In this document: positions 1 to 9,165 of the stretch, one piece after another
How positions within the stretch are numbered: position 1 is the stretch's first letter
Layout: the number at the start of each line of letters is the position of its first letter
Source of the DNA: Bdellovibrio sp.
Lineage (GTDB): Bacteria > Bdellovibrionota > Bdellovibrionia > Bdellovibrionales > Bdellovibrionaceae
Direction of reading: 5' to 3'
DNA length: 64,000 nucleotides
NCBI GenBank assembly: GCA_014376435.1
Contig: JACMRL010000016.1
Location: 85,712 to 149,711 of the forward strand
The notes under the pieces: model-generated
What the model was told of the DNA's origin: nothing
Database searches by the model: none
The model's input: only the letters and a program-made list of their open reading frames with translations
Made by a program: the position numbers and the translations under genes

Positions 1-185
1 TAACAATAGTCCGCGTTCGCATATTGTGAAAATTGCGAAAAGCTTTTTGCAATGACTTGCATCTCGGCTTTTGAAACGCAGGCATCCGTTGCCGGAGTTG
101 TTGGTATGGTGATCAGATCTGCTTGTGCCGTTGAAAAAATTGCTACAGAAATAGCAATCAATAAAACTGTTGATAATGCTTTCAT
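1..185 (-). CDS. Exported protein of unknown function, N-terminal part (cut by window edge)
   Basis: Reading leftwards from the ATG at 185, an open frame of 61 codons runs off the window start. The first 22 residues form a typical Sec signal peptide: MKAL, a hydrophobic stretch rich in L, I, V and A, and a cleavage-like end in TAQA. The mature part begins DLITIPTTPATDAC and has another Cys near the break. A strong purine-rich ribosome binding site (AAGGGGGA) lies a few bases upstream, which fixes the start. I do not recognise the family; a small periplasmic or secreted protein is the safest reading. The C-terminus is outside the window. Confidence 0.7.
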   Translation of the reverse strand, partial: MKALSTVLLIAISVAIFSTAQADLITIPTTPATDACVSKAEMQVIAKSFSQFSQYANADYC

Positions 186-281
186 ATTCCCCCTTGTCTT
201 CAATGAAGACACTAATATCTAAGCAATCAAAAATCGGTCAATCAACAAAATATTCAGAATTTTTAGATTTTTTATTCCAGA

Positions 282-962
282 TTAGCGTAATTCTTTAAGT
301 TTACGCTGCGCATAGTTACGAATTTCTGAAGCCCCAGCCTCTGAAGACAAGCGCTGCAACTGTTGCAAGGCTTCCGGATTCTGACGAGCTCGTTCAAAAA
401 GTTCATCCACCGCCATCATTCGTAAAGCTAATTCTTGGCCGCGTTTTAACTCGGCCGCAGAATGCGGATTCAGCGGACCTAAATCCGGTATTTCTTTTTT
501 AGCCGCTTCCAATAAAAGTGAGATATTTTCAGGTCGCGAGCCAAGTGTTAACAAAAATATCGAAAGAATTCTAGCGTTCGCATCGGCGTCTGAGTCTAAG
601 GCTACTTCGATTAATTTTTTATTTTGCGCGGAAGTTAGATTTTGCGCTAAAGCTTTTAATTGAATCTGTTTTTCTTCTGTATTCACGGCCGAGTTATTTA
701 AACTTTTAGATTCTAACTGAATCCAATTTCGAAATTGAACCTCATCTAATTTTTGCACGTTTTCAACCGCAACTTTAGCTAGGGTTGTGTCACCGGATAA
801 AACTGCATTTACTTTAGAAGAGTTTGGCGCAACGCTTTCAACAACGTCCGCTTTTAATTGCGTCGCTTGCTGATGATTCCAAAAATAAAAAATACCGATC
901 AGGATACAAAATCCCAATAAGGCTAAGACTTTATTTATTTTTTTTGGTTCTAGCTGGCGCAT
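282..962 (-). CDS. Membrane-anchored helical (HEAT-like) protein
   Basis: About 226 residues from the ATG at 962 (MRQLEPKK). A longer frame starts at 998, but that would lie deeper inside the upstream gene. Residues 12-30 form one membrane segment (VLALLGFCILIGIFYFW). The rest is soluble, leucine- and alanine-rich and helical, with repeats such as LKALAQNL, ARILSIFLLTLGSRPENI and LALRMMAVDELFERAR that resemble HEAT repeats. The start overlaps the stop of the ribonucleotide reductase gene by 13 bases, so the two are probably co-transcribed and translationally coupled. No catalytic motif is visible. A periplasmic or membrane-surface scaffold is possible; function unknown. Confidence 0.7.
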   Translation of the reverse strand: MRQLEPKKINKVLALLGFCILIGIFYFWNHQQATQLKADVVESVAPNSSKVNAVLSGDTTLAKVAVENVQKLDEVQFRNWIQLESKSLNNSAVNTEEKQIQLKALAQNLTSAQNKKLIEVALDSDADANARILSIFLLTLGSRPENISLLLEAAKKEIPDLGPLNPHSAAELKRGQELALRMMAVDELFERARQNPEALQQLQRLSSEAGASEIRNYAQRKLKELR

Positions 963-3235
963 GACGTAGTTGTACCGCAATTTGTACAACGATAGCAACC
1001 GGATTCAAGAATCGTACGATGGCCACACTCGGAACAAAGCGGGTCGTTTAGCTTTTTATCAACCGCGGCATTTGTTTTAGAATTAGCCGATGATAATGGC
1101 TGAACAAATTTACTGCCGTCACGGTAAATTGCCACAGATTTTAAACCTAACTTCCACGCTAGCTGATAAGTCTGACTAATATCTTCTATGCTAGATTCCG
1201 CGGGAAGATTTACTGTTTTAGAAATAGCCCCGCTGATAAATGGCTGAACCGCCGCCATCATTTTTAGATGAGCTTCCGAAGATAAAGCTAAATCTCCGGT
1301 CGCACAGGCAAATAGTGGTAAGTGTGATTTTTGAATTTGTGAACTGATGATAGATCCATTTTTTAACAAGTGTTCCTTGATCGCCGATATCTCTATTTGA
1401 GAATAGTTTAATTTTTGAAGCACCGCTTCGACCGATTGGTTTACAATTTTAATTGTTCCGCCGCCCGATAGCTTTTTATTTTTTACTAATGAAAAGTCGG
1501 GTTCAATACCCGTGGTATCACAATCCATCACTAGGCCAATCGTTCCGGTTGGCGCGATTACCGTAGCTTGTGCATTTCTAAAACCAAAGCGTGTACCCGA
1601 CTTAACCGCATCCGCCCAAATATTTTTAGCTATCTCGGAGAATTCTTTAGGTAACAAAGCCCAGTTAATTTTTTGTGCCGAAGCTTGGTGTTTTTTAATC
1701 ACCGCTAACATTGGAGTTTTATTTTTTTTATAGCCCGCGAAAGATCCGCGTTTTTCGGCCATCTGCGCGCTGGTTTGATAAGCCACGCCTGAAATCACGG
1801 CCGCTAATAACCCTGCCCAAGCGCGCGCCTCATCCGAATCGTAAGCTAAACCCATCCGCATCAACATTGAACCTAAATTAGCGAAGCCTAAACCTAGCGG
1901 ACGAAAGTCATGCGAGTTTTGTGCAATTTTTTCCGTCGGGTAACTAGAAAAATCGATTAGACATTCCTGGGCGATGAATAAAGTTCGTGCCGTGTAAATC
2001 AATTCTTCGATTTTTAAATTTTGATTCTCATCTAAAAAATTCACTAAATTAATTGAAGCTAAGTTACAGGCCGAATCATCTAAAAACATATATTCTGAAC
2101 ACGGATTACTTGCACGAATTAAATCTGTTTTGCTACAAGTGTGAAAGCGATTAATTGTGTCTTCGAATTGTAATCCTGGATCAGCGCATTCCCAGGCAGC
2201 TACGCAAATCTGTTTCCAAAGATCATCCACGGCTATTTTTTTTAAAGTTTTCTTTTTATTTCGAGATTTTAAAGCCCACTGAGAAGTTGAACCAATCGCT
2301 TTCATAAAACGATCCGGAATTCTTAAAGAGTTATTCGCATTTTGTCCCGAAACGGTTTTATAAGCTTCGCCTTCTAATTCAGACGAATAACCTTCCGCTA
2401 CTAATGCTAAAGCTTTTTTCTCTTCCTTCATTTTCCACGCGATAAAATCTTCTACCTCCGGATGATCTAAATCTAAACACACCATCTTCGCGGCTCGTCT
2501 GGTTGTACCACCCGATTTAATTGCTCCGGCGGCTTTATCTAATACTTCTAAAAATGAAATCAGGCCTGAGCTTGTTCCGCCCGTTGAAAGTTCTTCGTAT
2601 TTCGATCTTAATGTAGAAAAATTAGTTCCTGAACCCGAACCGTATTTAAAAAGTTTGGCTTCCGTTTTTACTAATTCAAAAATAGATTCGATTGAGTCTT
2701 CAATCGATTGAATAAAACAAGCGGAACTTTGTGGACGTAAATAAACGTCAGTTACTTTTTCGATTTTATTTTTTTTAAAATTAAACGCGTAGTGATCACT
2801 TTTAGACGAAAGTTTATAAGCTTCTTTTAAGCCAACGTTAAACCACACCGGAGAATTAAACGCGCCTTTTTGCGAATATAGAATATATTTAAGCTCTTCG
2901 GAAAATTCTTTAACCTCGGCGGCATTTTTAAAAAAACCGCTGCTCGATGCGGCCGAAGCTAACCCCTGGCCGATGCGTTCGATCAAAGCTTGAATAGAAT
3001 CTTCTCTTTTTACTGAACGGCGAAAATATTTACTGGCCGCAATATCTACCGCGGTCTGCGACCAGTGCACCGGGGCTTTGATATTATTTTTAGCGTAATA
3101 GATCTTACGTTTGCCGTCTTTGCCTTCCGCGCCTTGAATAACGGCGTCAAACTTCTTCCATTTAAAATACGACAGCGCTTTCGTATTTTTACGCACATAA
3201 TAAGACCGAAAGAAGGACTTTTTTTGACTCGCCAT
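950..3235 (-). CDS. nrdJ: Adenosylcobalamin-dependent (class II) ribonucleotide reductase
   Basis: Reduces ribonucleotides to deoxyribonucleotides with a radical generated from coenzyme B12, so no oxygen and no separate radical subunit are needed. The 761-residue protein has the expected barrel signatures: SACFIQSIEDS with the first redox Cys, the KYGSGSGTNFSTLR glycine-rich stretch, TRRAAKMVCLDLDHPEVEDF, the NPCSEY motif with the radical Cys and catalytic Glu, and APTGTIG. The C-terminus carries a zinc-ribbon-like cysteine cluster (CSECG ... CYRCTNCG) typical of NrdJ enzymes, which shuttles reducing equivalents. The protein is at the short end for the family. No nrdA/nrdB gene is visible nearby. 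The gene is divergent from iscS, whose product may help supply Fe-S and sulfur needs, but no direct link is shown. Confidence 0.93.
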   Translation of the reverse strand: MASQKKSFFRSYYVRKNTKALSYFKWKKFDAVIQGAEGKDGKRKIYYAKNNIKAPVHWSQTAVDIAASKYFRRSVKREDSIQALIERIGQGLASAASSSGFFKNAAEVKEFSEELKYILYSQKGAFNSPVWFNVGLKEAYKLSSKSDHYAFNFKKNKIEKVTDVYLRPQSSACFIQSIEDSIESIFELVKTEAKLFKYGSGSGTNFSTLRSKYEELSTGGTSSGLISFLEVLDKAAGAIKSGGTTRRAAKMVCLDLDHPEVEDFIAWKMKEEKKALALVAEGYSSELEGEAYKTVSGQNANNSLRIPDRFMKAIGSTSQWALKSRNKKKTLKKIAVDDLWKQICVAAWECADPGLQFEDTINRFHTCSKTDLIRASNPCSEYMFLDDSACNLASINLVNFLDENQNLKIEELIYTARTLFIAQECLIDFSSYPTEKIAQNSHDFRPLGLGFANLGSMLMRMGLAYDSDEARAWAGLLAAVISGVAYQTSAQMAEKRGSFAGYKKNKTPMLAVIKKHQASAQKINWALLPKEFSEIAKNIWADAVKSGTRFGFRNAQATVIAPTGTIGLVMDCDTTGIEPDFSLVKNKKLSGGGTIKIVNQSVEAVLQKLNYSQIEISAIKEHLLKNGSIISSQIQKSHLPLFACATGDLALSSEAHLKMMAAVQPFISGAISKTVNLPAESSIEDISQTYQLAWKLGLKSVAIYRDGSKFVQPLSSANSKTNAAVDKKLNDPLCSECGHRTILESGCYRCTNCGTTTSCAS

Positions 3236-3271
3236 AGATTTCTAGAGTAGTCTCGGTCTTAGAGGCAGTAA

Positions 3272-4459
3272 ATGCAAAAACCGATCTACCTAGACTACAA
3301 TGCAACCACCCCCACCGACCCACGCGTGATCGACGCGATGCTGCCTTATTTTCATCATGATTTTGGTAACCCCGCGAACACTTTAAATTCATATGGCTGG
3401 TCGGCCGAAAGCGCCGTTAAAAAAGCTTCTGAGCAAGTGGCGCACCTGATTCACTGCAAAGCTAGCGACCTGGTTTGGAATGCGGGCGCTACCGAAGGTA
3501 ATAATTCAGTTATCTTTGGCCTGATTCGTAAATTAAAAAATGAAAATCCAGACGAAAAAATTCACTTTATTACTTCAAACGCTGAACACTGGAGTGTTTT
3601 AAATTCTTTTAAAGCCGCCGAGAAATACGAAAAAATCGAAGTGACCTATATGCCGGTTAACGTCGAAGGCATGATCAGCGTTGAAGAATTAAAAAAACAT
3701 CTGAAACCCCATACTAAATTAGTTAGTTTAATTTGGGTAAATAACGAAATTGGCTCGATTAATCCCGTCGAAGAACTAGCTCAAGTTTGCCAAGAAAATA
3801 AAATTTATTTTCATACTGATGCAACCCAAGCCGTGGGAAAAATCGATGTTAATTTAGAAAAAACTCCGGTACATTTTTTAACATTTTCAGCCCATAAATT
3901 TTACGGGCCCAAAGGGGTGGGCGCACTTTACATTCGTTCGCAAAACCCCAGCATTCACATCGAGCCTTTTATTTTAGGTGGTGGCCACCAGAATAATCGC
4001 AGATCCGGAACTTTGAATGTTCCGGGCATTGTCGGCGCAGGTGCCGCGGCCGCGATTTGTGAAAAAGAAATGACCGAAGACTCACAGCGGACTCATGATT
4101 TTTGCGTGCAGCTTTATAATTTATTAAAAGTGAATTTACCGGGCGTTGAAATCAACGGACCGACCTTAACTCACCGCTCTCCAATCAATTTAAGTTTAAT
4201 TATGCCAGCCTCGATCGATTTATTTTTACCGGCACTTTCTGGCTTAGCCTTCAGCCAAGGCTCGGCCTGCCATACGGTCGAAACCAGCAGCAGCCACGTT
4301 TTATCGGCCATAGGACGCAGCCCAATGCAAGCTAGCCGCACCATACGCCTATCCTTAGGACGATGGACTAATGAGTCTGAAATCCTAGAAGCTGCCCGGC
4401 TAATTTCTAATGCTTTTAAGGGTATTTCCGGCTATGCTTACTTACATGATACAAATTAG
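3272..4459 (+). CDS. iscS: Cysteine desulfurase (IscS/NifS family)
   Basis: PLP enzyme that takes sulfur from cysteine and passes it on as a persulfide for Fe-S cluster and thio-modification pathways. The 395 residues show the fold-type I layout: YLDYNATTPTDPRV at the N-terminus, the EHWSVLNS histidine region, HTDATQAVGKI with the PLP-stacking Asp and Gln, the Schiff-base Lys in SAHKFYGPKGVGALYIR, GGGHQNNRRSGT, and the active-site Cys in the GSACHT loop near residue 333. The standard TSASLEPS-type sequence after the Cys is replaced by HTVETSSSHVLSAIG, as in many non-operon homologues. It overlaps the following iscA-like gene by 14 bases, so the two are likely coupled. No iscU or iscR gene is adjacent. 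Confidence 0.92.
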   Translation: MQKPIYLDYNATTPTDPRVIDAMLPYFHHDFGNPANTLNSYGWSAESAVKKASEQVAHLIHCKASDLVWNAGATEGNNSVIFGLIRKLKNENPDEKIHFITSNAEHWSVLNSFKAAEKYEKIEVTYMPVNVEGMISVEELKKHLKPHTKLVSLIWVNNEIGSINPVEELAQVCQENKIYFHTDATQAVGKIDVNLEKTPVHFLTFSAHKFYGPKGVGALYIRSQNPSIHIEPFILGGGHQNNRRSGTLNVPGIVGAGAAAAICEKEMTEDSQRTHDFCVQLYNLLKVNLPGVEINGPTLTHRSPINLSLIMPASIDLFLPALSGLAFSQGSACHTVETSSSHVLSAIGRSPMQASRTIRLSLGRWTNESEILEAARLISNAFKGISGYAYLHDTN

Positions 4460-4772
4460 CGAGTCAGCCTCATCAAAAATTTTAGCCCTGAAAAAAGAAG
4501 ACAGCAAACCATCCGAATCGTTTTTGCGTGTTGAAGTTAAAAAAGGTGGATGTTCGGGCTTATCGTACAAAATGGATTTTGATATCACCATGCGCGACGG
4601 CGACAAAGCCTTCGAAGCTCACGGTCAAAAAGTCGTCGTCGATTCACAAAGCTTTTTATATCTGATCGGGATGGAGCTTGATTACTCAGGCGGTCTAAAC
4701 GGAAAAGGTTTTGTGTTTAATAATCCGAACGCCACCAAAAATTGCGGCTGCGGATCTAGCTTTAATGTTTAA
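4446..4772 (+). CDS. iscA: A-type Fe-S cluster carrier (IscA/ErpA/HesB)
   Basis: Small Fe-S assembly or carrier protein of about 108 residues, starting at MIQISESAS (ATG 4446), which lies inside the end of iscS. Family hallmarks are the three conserved cysteines, one in KGGCSGLSYKMDF and two in the C-terminal NCGCGSSF, which bind or transfer the cluster. LDYSGGLNGKGFVFNNPNA is the classic segment before the CGCG tail. A longer frame from 4410 exists, but its N-terminal extension is only the shadow of iscS. Whether this is closer to ErpA or IscA cannot be decided by eye. With iscS it forms a minimal two-gene Fe-S unit without a scaffold gene. Confidence 0.92.
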   Translation: MIQISESASSKILALKKEDSKPSESFLRVEVKKGGCSGLSYKMDFDITMRDGDKAFEAHGQKVVVDSQSFLYLIGMELDYSGGLNGKGFVFNNPNATKNCGCGSSFNV

Positions 4773-4921
4773 TTAGAGTCTTGACCACTTTCGTAATATA
4801 CGATCGGCGATACCGATTTTTCATCAAAAATTAAATTGTCGGCTCAAGCACAAAACGTTGAGCTACCGAAGACGCAAACACGGGTCGCGCGGAATGGCAT
4901 AAAGTTAGTTTGAAATAAAAA

Positions 4922-5326
4922 TTACGTCTGAGGGGGCTTCTTTGGATTATTACTTAAAATCATCGTGTCGTGCACGGCGGACAGTTGAGAAGTGTCTTTC
5001 TGTTTAAAGCCTTTTACTTTTTTCTGCGTATCAACTTTATTCACCTGCTCCGTTAAATCAACCGTCACTGAACCGAAACAACGTACCTGACAAGCCAATC
5101 GACGGCCATCTAGATAGTAACTGGTACCAATTAAATTCAGTTCCGCTTTTCCTGGTTCGGGGATTGAGTTATCGCCTTCGATAATTTTTACGCGACATTC
5201 AGCGCACGATGCAATTCCACCGCAAATCGATTTAATCTTTAGACCATTTTCGGTCGCGATTTTTAGAAGCGATTTTGATGGATCAACATCGACTTCAATA
5301 TTTTGAGGCATAAATTTAATTTTCAT
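4922..5326 (-). CDS. [2Fe-2S] ferredoxin
   Basis: Plant/adrenodoxin-like ferredoxin of about 134 residues, an electron carrier. The cluster ligands are visible as CGGIASCAEC (C-x5-C-x2-C) near residue 35 and a fourth Cys in RLACQVRC. A beta-grasp start (KIKFMPQNIEVDVDP) precedes them. I prefer the ATG at 5326 (MKIKF) over 5338, because GGAAG lies 6 bases upstream of the former and nothing resembling a ribosome site precedes the latter. The C-terminal 40 residues are a polar, lysine- and proline-containing tail. The gene follows tyrS by a few bases, so it is the last gene of the zapA-fau-rny-tyrS transcription unit. Its redox partner is unknown. Confidence 0.88.
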   Translation of the reverse strand: MKIKFMPQNIEVDVDPSKSLLKIATENGLKIKSICGGIASCAECRVKIIEGDNSIPEPGKAELNLIGTSYYLDGRRLACQVRCFGSVTVDLTEQVNKVDTQKKVKGFKQKDTSQLSAVHDTMILSNNPKKPPQT

Positions 5327-5342
5327 TTTTGCTTCCATAGTT

Positions 5343-6575
5343 TTACTGCACCATAATCTTTATAAATTTTTTCTTACCGGCTTTAATAATCATCGAGTCT
5401 CCGGTTTTCAAATCAAGTTTTAATTTCGCGTCCGCGACCTTCTGTTGATCAATCTGCACGCCACCACCCGTAATCAAGCGACCCGCTTCACCGTTTGAGG
5501 TAGCTAAGCCGGCTTGCACCATCAAGGGCGCTAGGCCGATTGATTGCGCGGTCGTTTTAAATTCTTCAATAACGTCGGGCATTCCTTTGTCTGAAAAAAT
5601 ACGGTTAAATTCTTCCACTGCCGCTTGCCCCGCGGCGGCCGAATGGAAGCGCGTCACCAACATCTTCGCTAATTCAACTTTGACATCACGTGGATGTTTT
5701 CTACCTTGTTGTACATCTTTTTTAAGCTGCACCAGTTCACTTGGCTTCATGCTGGTTAATAGCTCGTAGTAGCGGTACATCAGCTCATCTGAAACACGCA
5801 TCGTTTTACCGAACATATCTTTTGAATTTTCGCTTACGCCAATATAATTATCTAAAGACTTCGACATTTTATTAACACCGTCTAAGCCTTCTAAAATCGG
5901 CATCGTTAAAATACACTGCTGTTCAACGCCGTAAGCCGATTGTAATTCGCGACCCACCAGCAGATTAAATTTTTGATCAGTGCCACCTAATTCAAGATCT
6001 GATTTAAGCGCGACTGAATCATAACCCTGGCAAAGCGGATACATTAATTCATGTAACGAGATCGGAACGTTTGCTTTATAGCGTTTAGTGAAGTCATCAC
6101 GCTCCAGCATTTGCGCGACCGTGTACTTCGCGGATAGTTTAATAAAATCAATCGAAGTTAATTTTAATAACCAACTTGAATTATAAACAATTTCGGTTTT
6201 TTCCGGGTCTAATATTTTAAAAATTTGTGAAGCGTAGGTTTTACCATTCGCTTCGATTTCTTCGCGAGTTAAAATTGGACGCGTCGTATTTTTTCCTGAC
6301 GGATCACCAATCAACGCCGTGAAATCTCCAATCAAAAACTGAATATGATGACCAAGATCTTGCAGAGTTTTTAATTTATTAATGACTACCGTGTGCCCGA
6401 TATGAATATCGGGTCTACTTGGATCCGCGCCTAGCTTAATATTTAAAGGCTTTTTTTTCTCAAAACTTTTTTTTAGTTTCTTTAAAAAATCAGCGTCACT
6501 GATAAATTCGACAGTGCCGTGCTTGATCAGCTCAAGTTGTTCTTCCGGTGGTAAAAAATTCGTCTGCATCGTCAT
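5343..6575 (-). CDS. tyrS: Tyrosyl-tRNA synthetase
   Basis: Class I aminoacyl-tRNA synthetase that charges tRNA-Tyr. At 410 residues it has the usual length. The HIGH signature is at residues 58-61 (DIHIGHTV) and the KMSKS loop at 236-240 (NKMSKSLDN). The tyrosine pocket segments [21 protein letters not shown] and [13 protein letters not shown] are intact. The C-terminal 70 residues form an S4-like RNA-binding domain ([21 protein letters not shown]). The sequence looks like the TyrRS-2 (TyrZ) type rather than the E. coli TyrS type. The gene starts 11 bases after the rny stop and ends just before the ferredoxin gene, in one operon. No T-box or other leader is seen. Confidence 0.95.
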   Translation of the reverse strand: MTMQTNFLPPEEQLELIKHGTVEFISDADFLKKLKKSFEKKKPLNIKLGADPSRPDIHIGHTVVINKLKTLQDLGHHIQFLIGDFTALIGDPSGKNTTRPILTREEIEANGKTYASQIFKILDPEKTEIVYNSSWLLKLTSIDFIKLSAKYTVAQMLERDDFTKRYKANVPISLHELMYPLCQGYDSVALKSDLELGGTDQKFNLLVGRELQSAYGVEQQCILTMPILEGLDGVNKMSKSLDNYIGVSENSKDMFGKTMRVSDELMYRYYELLTSMKPSELVQLKKDVQQGRKHPRDVKVELAKMLVTRFHSAAAGQAAVEEFNRIFSDKGMPDVIEEFKTTAQSIGLAPLMVQAGLATSNGEAGRLITGGGVQIDQQKVADAKLKLDLKTGDSMIIKAGKKKFIKIMVQ

Positions 6576-6586
6576 CTGGTATTGTC

Positions 6587-8149
6587 CTAGCGAGCAATCT
6601 CAACCGCGCGTGTTTCACGCACGATGGTTACTTTCACTTGGCCTACGTGCGGAAGTTCGCGTTCGATCTTCTTCACGATATCACGGGCTAACATCAAGCT
6701 TTGGTCATCGGTCACGCGTGAGCTTTCAACTAATACACGTACTTCACGACCGGCCTGTACGGCCACGGATTTTAAAACTCCGTCAAAAGAGTTTGCAATA
6801 CTTTCTAAATCTTTTAAGCGATTGATAAAGTTATCCATCTGCTGGCGGCGCGCTCCGGGACGAGCATTCGACAGAATATTTGCCGAGTGCACGATCCACG
6901 CTAATGCTGAGTTTGGTTTTTCGCTGTCGTGATGGGCGCGGATCGCATGAACAATCTCTTCGCTTTCACCGAATTTTTTTGCAAGGTCTGCGCCCACGTT
7001 TGCATAGTTTCCTTCGAAAGTATGATCGGCCGCTAAACCGATATTATGTAAAAGACCCGCGCGTTTTGCGATTTTTGGATTCATCCCGATTTCAGAAGCT
7101 AGTAATCCAGAAATGTGCGCTACTTCTAAGGCGTGGTTTAATGCGTTTTGCGCATGAGTGCTACGGTATTTTAGGCTACCCAGCATTTTTACTAATTCAT
7201 TATGCATTTGCGTGATGCCAAGTTCGACGACGACTTTATCGCCTTCTTCTTTCATCGATTTTGCTAATTCTAACTTTTGTTTTTCAACAACTTCTTCAAT
7301 ACGTGCCGGATGTACGCGCCCATCTTCCATTAATTTATCTACCGTACGACGAGCTAACTCACGACGAATTGGATCAAAACCTGAAATCACGATAGTTTCT
7401 GGAGTGTCATCAACGATTAAATCCACTCCGCATAAAGCTTCTAACGTTCGAATATTACGACCCTCACGACCGATAATTTTACCCTTCATTTCATCTGAAG
7501 TTAAACTCATCACCGATACGGTACGCTCGGAGGTGAACTCGGAAGCGAAGCGCGCTAAGGCACGGGCTAGAATATTTCTAGAACGGCGATCGGCTTCTTT
7601 CATGGTTTCATCTTCAATTTCAGAAATACGTTTGCCGGCCTCTAACTTGGCCGCTTCTTCTAGAACTTGAAATAATTCACGCTTGGCTTGGTCTTGTGAC
7701 ATCTGCGCCACGTTTTCTAATTTCTTTTGTAAAAACTGAGTTTGCTCTACGTTTACTTTTTCAACGTCTTTTAAACGGTTTTCAGAAACTACAATTTTTT
7801 CTTCGCGATCTTTTAATTGATTCATGAACTTATCGTTCTCATCAATGCGGTTTTTAAATTGGTCTTCGACTTCTTTTAAACGACGCTCTAACTGCTGCTC
7901 TTTATTTTTGAGTTGAGATTTTTGTTTATTGATCTCGGTCTCAACATTTTTACGCGCTTTAAGTTCAAAATCTTTTGATTTCGTCTCAGAATCTTTTTTG
8001 ATTTTGATTGATTCAGATTTTGCTTTATTTAAAATGCGATCCGCTTCCTCTTTGGCAGACTTTTTGGTGTTTTGATCTTGAATACGCTTTACGGCGAAAA
8101 CGACAAAAGCCCCCACTAAAAATCCGACCAGTACAAATACTAATTCCAC
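6587..8149 (-). CDS. rny: RNase Y homologue with altered HD active site
   Basis: RNase Y is a membrane-anchored endoribonuclease that starts mRNA decay in many bacteria. The 520 residues match the family in length and order: N-terminal membrane helix ([17 protein letters not shown]), a long coiled coil to about residue 190, a KH domain with [22 protein letters not shown], then the HD domain and the IRETRAVE-like C-terminal end. The HD site is unusual: the family HD dyad is H368-N369, the later GSH histidine is Tyr at 382, and the conserved ADALSAARPG aspartate is Asn at 424. The first His (NHALEVAH) and AHH remain. The nuclease may therefore be inactive or altered. The gene overlaps the end of fau by 10 bases. 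Confidence 0.93.
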   Translation of the reverse strand: MELVFVLVGFLVGAFVVFAVKRIQDQNTKKSAKEEADRILNKAKSESIKIKKDSETKSKDFELKARKNVETEINKQKSQLKNKEQQLERRLKEVEDQFKNRIDENDKFMNQLKDREEKIVVSENRLKDVEKVNVEQTQFLQKKLENVAQMSQDQAKRELFQVLEEAAKLEAGKRISEIEDETMKEADRRSRNILARALARFASEFTSERTVSVMSLTSDEMKGKIIGREGRNIRTLEALCGVDLIVDDTPETIVISGFDPIRRELARRTVDKLMEDGRVHPARIEEVVEKQKLELAKSMKEEGDKVVVELGITQMHNELVKMLGSLKYRSTHAQNALNHALEVAHISGLLASEIGMNPKIAKRAGLLHNIGLAADHTFEGNYANVGADLAKKFGESEEIVHAIRAHHDSEKPNSALAWIVHSANILSNARPGARRQQMDNFINRLKDLESIANSFDGVLKSVAVQAGREVRVLVESSRVTDDQSLMLARDIVKKIERELPHVGQVKVTIVRETRAVEIAR

Positions 8150-8706
8150 TTTGAATCTCCTTCAGAACCTGTTTGATAAATTGAATTTTCAGTTACAATC
8201 GGACTGCATTGCACATCGTGAGCTTCGTGCGGTAACTGATCGCACAAAGACATTTCATAACAAATACCAATTTTTTTACCCAAATACTTTTCTAGCGTAC
8301 GGTCGAAAAAACCGCGACCACGGCCCAAACGATGGCCCATCTTGCTGAACGCCACACCAGGAATCACTAAGCCTTGAATATTGGCTAGCGGTACTTCTTC
8401 ACCATCAAGCGGCTCGCGTACGCCTAAAGTTGAAGCTTTGAAGTTAACATTTGAATTTTTAAATTTAAGAACATCACCCTGCACGAACGGAAAGCACCAC
8501 TGAATTTGGCCAGAAATATTTTTCCAATCAATCGCGGGTTCGTCCGCAAGGCTTTGGTAACCCGCCCAGTAGCCTTTTTGATTTTTAAGTAAGCTTTGCA
8601 AATGAGTTTGAATAGACTTCGATTTCTGAGATTTTTGCTCAGAGTCTAGAGACTTGATTTGATTTAAAATGTGCGAACGAAGTTGCACTTTTTCTTCTGA
8701 TTTCAA
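8140..8706 (-). CDS. fau: 5-formyltetrahydrofolate cyclo-ligase (MTHFS)
   Basis: ATP-dependent enzyme that recycles 5-formyl-THF to 5,10-methenyl-THF in one-carbon metabolism. The 188 residues carry the C-terminal family signature VIPGVAFSKMGHRLGRGRGFFDRTL, with the GRGxGFFDR phosphate-binding loop, and an N-terminal basic helix (KSEEKVQLRSHIL). The gene is 40 bases downstream of zapA. That neighbourhood (zapA then ygfA/fau) is well known from proteobacteria, where the 6S RNA gene sits between the two; here the gap is too short to hold it. The end overlaps rny by 10 bases. Also called ygfA. Confidence 0.9.
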   Translation of the reverse strand: MKSEEKVQLRSHILNQIKSLDSEQKSQKSKSIQTHLQSLLKNQKGYWAGYQSLADEPAIDWKNISGQIQWCFPFVQGDVLKFKNSNVNFKASTLGVREPLDGEEVPLANIQGLVIPGVAFSKMGHRLGRGRGFFDRTLEKYLGKKIGICYEMSLCDQLPHEAHDVQCSPIVTENSIYQTGSEGDSKWN

Positions 8707-8745
8707 AATTAAAACTCCACATACGATTACAGTGTCTAACGGAAA

Positions 8746-9069
8746 CTAGTTCCAGTTCACTTTGTTCGTTTTGGCGTTTTCTAGATCTTGGGAAAGCTTT
8801 TTGGCTTTCGCTTCAAGTTTATTAAGTTCAGCTTGCGCACGTCGTTTAAGAAGAATCATTTCTTCGGCAATATTAAGAGCCGCTAATACTGCGGCATTTT
8901 GAAAAGATGAATTTTTAGTTGCACCCATTGCTTCGGTCACTTTTGTATTCACGAAGTCGACCAATTCATTAACGGTCTGTTCATCGTGAGACGTCTTAAT
9001 TTTATAAGAAACACCGGCAATCTTAAAATTGAATAATTTTTTTAAATTTGCTTTTTGAGTTTCTGCCAT
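8746..9069 (-). CDS. zapA: Cell-division protein ZapA
   Basis: FtsZ-associated protein that bundles FtsZ filaments at the Z-ring. The 107 residues have the ZapA layout: a short beta-rich head (FNFKIAGVSYKIKTSHDEQTVNELVDFVNTKV, conserved throughout the family), then the AALNIAEEMILLKRR helix and a C-terminal coiled coil (AELNKLEAKAKKLSQDLENA). It is the first gene of the zapA-fau-rny-tyrS-ferredoxin run and so probably has its own promoter in the 97 bases upstream. In predatory bacteria that septate a filament, Z-ring regulators are of interest, but this copy looks ordinary. Confidence 0.88.
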   Translation of the reverse strand: MAETQKANLKKLFNFKIAGVSYKIKTSHDEQTVNELVDFVNTKVTEAMGATKNSSFQNAAVLAALNIAEEMILLKRRAQAELNKLEAKAKKLSQDLENAKTNKVNWN

Positions 9070-9165
9070 AAATGATTCTTAAACTTTCCTTCTTGATCTA
9101 AAAAATCCAAAGTAAACAAATACTTACACCTTTAAGTATGGGCAGCTTAAGCCCCCGAGGCAAGC

